A stretch of 13,889 bases of DNA, taken from contig CAKQVW010000037.1 of assembly GCA_934277865.1 (NCBI GenBank), positions 1-13,889 on the forward strand. Direction: 5' to 3'. The position numbers were made by a program, and so were the translations under genes. Shown here one piece after another: positions 13,376-13,889 of the stretch; position 1 is the stretch's first letter, and the number at the start of each line of letters is the position of its first letter. Origin of the DNA: an uncultured Pseudobdellovibrionaceae bacterium. GTDB lineage: Bacteria > Bdellovibrionota > Bdellovibrionia > Bdellovibrionales > JAMPXM01. The notes beneath the pieces were generated by a model. The model was not told where the DNA came from and did no database searches. It saw only the letters and a program-made list of their open reading frames with translations.

Positions 13376-13889
13376 ATGTCTAAGATCCATGGAATGATGG
13401 ATATTGGAAAACGGTCGATGATGAACAGTCAGACCGCGCTCCAGACGTCAGGACATAACATCGCCAGCAAAAACGTCGACGGATACTCTCGTCAGCGTGT
13501 TGAAATCCAAACCAATGTTCCAGTGGGCCAGGGCAAAACTCGTTATGGAACGGGGGCAAGAACCGCCGCCGTCACCCGAGTGAACAACCCGTTTCTCGAG
13601 CGTCAGATCGGCAACGAACGATCGCTTGCGGGTTTTCACGATGGCAAAGCCGAAGGCATGGGACGTGTCGAGCAAGTTTACAATGAACAGCAGAATAAGG
13701 GTCTGAACCAATTCATGGCCGACTTTTTTAGTTCGGTGCAGGAGATGGCCAATAACCCGGAAAGTTTGGCGACGCGCACTCAGGTGCGCGAATCAGCGGA
13801 CTTCTTAACCAAAGACTTCAAACGAGTGCATTCGCAGCTGCGCGATATCACGCGTGACCTCGACCAACAGATCATCAATCAGTTGGAAG
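13376..13889 (+). CDS. flgK: flagellar hook-filament junction protein FlgK, 3' truncated by window edge
   Basis: First of the two junction proteins joining hook to filament, exported by the flagellar apparatus. 171 codons are visible before the window ends. Start ATG is fixed by an in-frame TGA two codons upstream. The family's N-terminal motif is clear: ALQTSGHNIASKNVDGYSRQR (about 22-42, given by its ends), close to the usual 'TTGHNIANVNTPGYSRQ'. Next come the region GTGARTAAVTRVNNPFLERQI and the helical FFSSVQEMANNPESLATR. The substitutions around NIASKNVD are unusual but conservative. The rest of the gene, and probably flgL, lie beyond the window. Confidence 0.93.
   Translation, partial: MSKIHGMMDIGKRSMMNSQTALQTSGHNIASKNVDGYSRQRVEIQTNVPVGQGKTRYGTGARTAAVTRVNNPFLERQIGNERSLAGFHDGKAEGMGRVEQVYNEQQNKGLNQFMADFFSSVQEMANNPESLATRTQVRESADFLTKDFKRVHSQLRDITRDLDQQIINQLE

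Overview
The window is a chromosomal block from a Gram-negative, flagellated bacterium. It encodes a lipoprotein L-ring (FlgH) and a periplasmic P-ring (FlgI), so the cell has an outer membrane. The gene order flgF-flgG-flgA-flgH-flgI-flgJ-flgM-flgN-flgK is typical of Deltaproteobacteria and Bdellovibrionota. The style of the sensor kinase and the MltD-like enzyme also fits a Bdellovibrio-like organism, but this is an inference from layout and protein character. No rRNA, tRNA, CRISPR array, transposase or integrase was seen.

Left part (1-6449). A 5'-truncated alpha/beta hydrolase runs rightward and its end overlaps, tail to tail, the end of a leftward gene set. Read in its own direction, that leftward set is an MltD-like lytic transglycosylase, an aspartate kinase (lysC-type), a membrane-anchored NMT1/SsuA-type substrate-binding protein, and a sensor histidine kinase. 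Gaps are 34 and 31 bp, and the last pair overlaps as GTGA. No ABC permease or ATPase and no response regulator is present. The binding protein and kinase therefore look like a two-part sensor rather than part of a transporter.

Middle (6450-6710). This divergent control region is rich in short repeats. It holds an exact sigma-54 type -24/-12 element (TGGCAC-N5-TTGCT) facing flgF, a small hairpin at the predicted transcription start, two helically phased direct repeats touching the -24 box, an inverted repeat with 19-bp spacing, and plausible sigma-70 elements facing mltD.

Right part (6711-13889). This is a rightward flagellar operon: distal rod proteins FlgF and FlgG, P-ring chaperone FlgA, L-ring FlgH, P-ring FlgI, a single-domain type rod-binding FlgJ, the anti-sigma factor FlgM, the chaperone FlgN and the start of hook-junction protein FlgK. 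flgF to flgI are tightly packed or overlapping. A 300-bp gap without a clear gene separates flgI from flgJ; it can fold into a nested stem structure and contains a 19-codon reading frame.

Working together: the sigma-54 element suggests a staged flagellar cascade in which rod and ring genes, plus the late-gene regulator FlgM, are made from one early or middle transcript. FlgJ here has no muramidase domain and has its own Sec-type signal. The divergently transcribed lytic transglycosylase is therefore a candidate for the enzyme that opens peptidoglycan for the rod.
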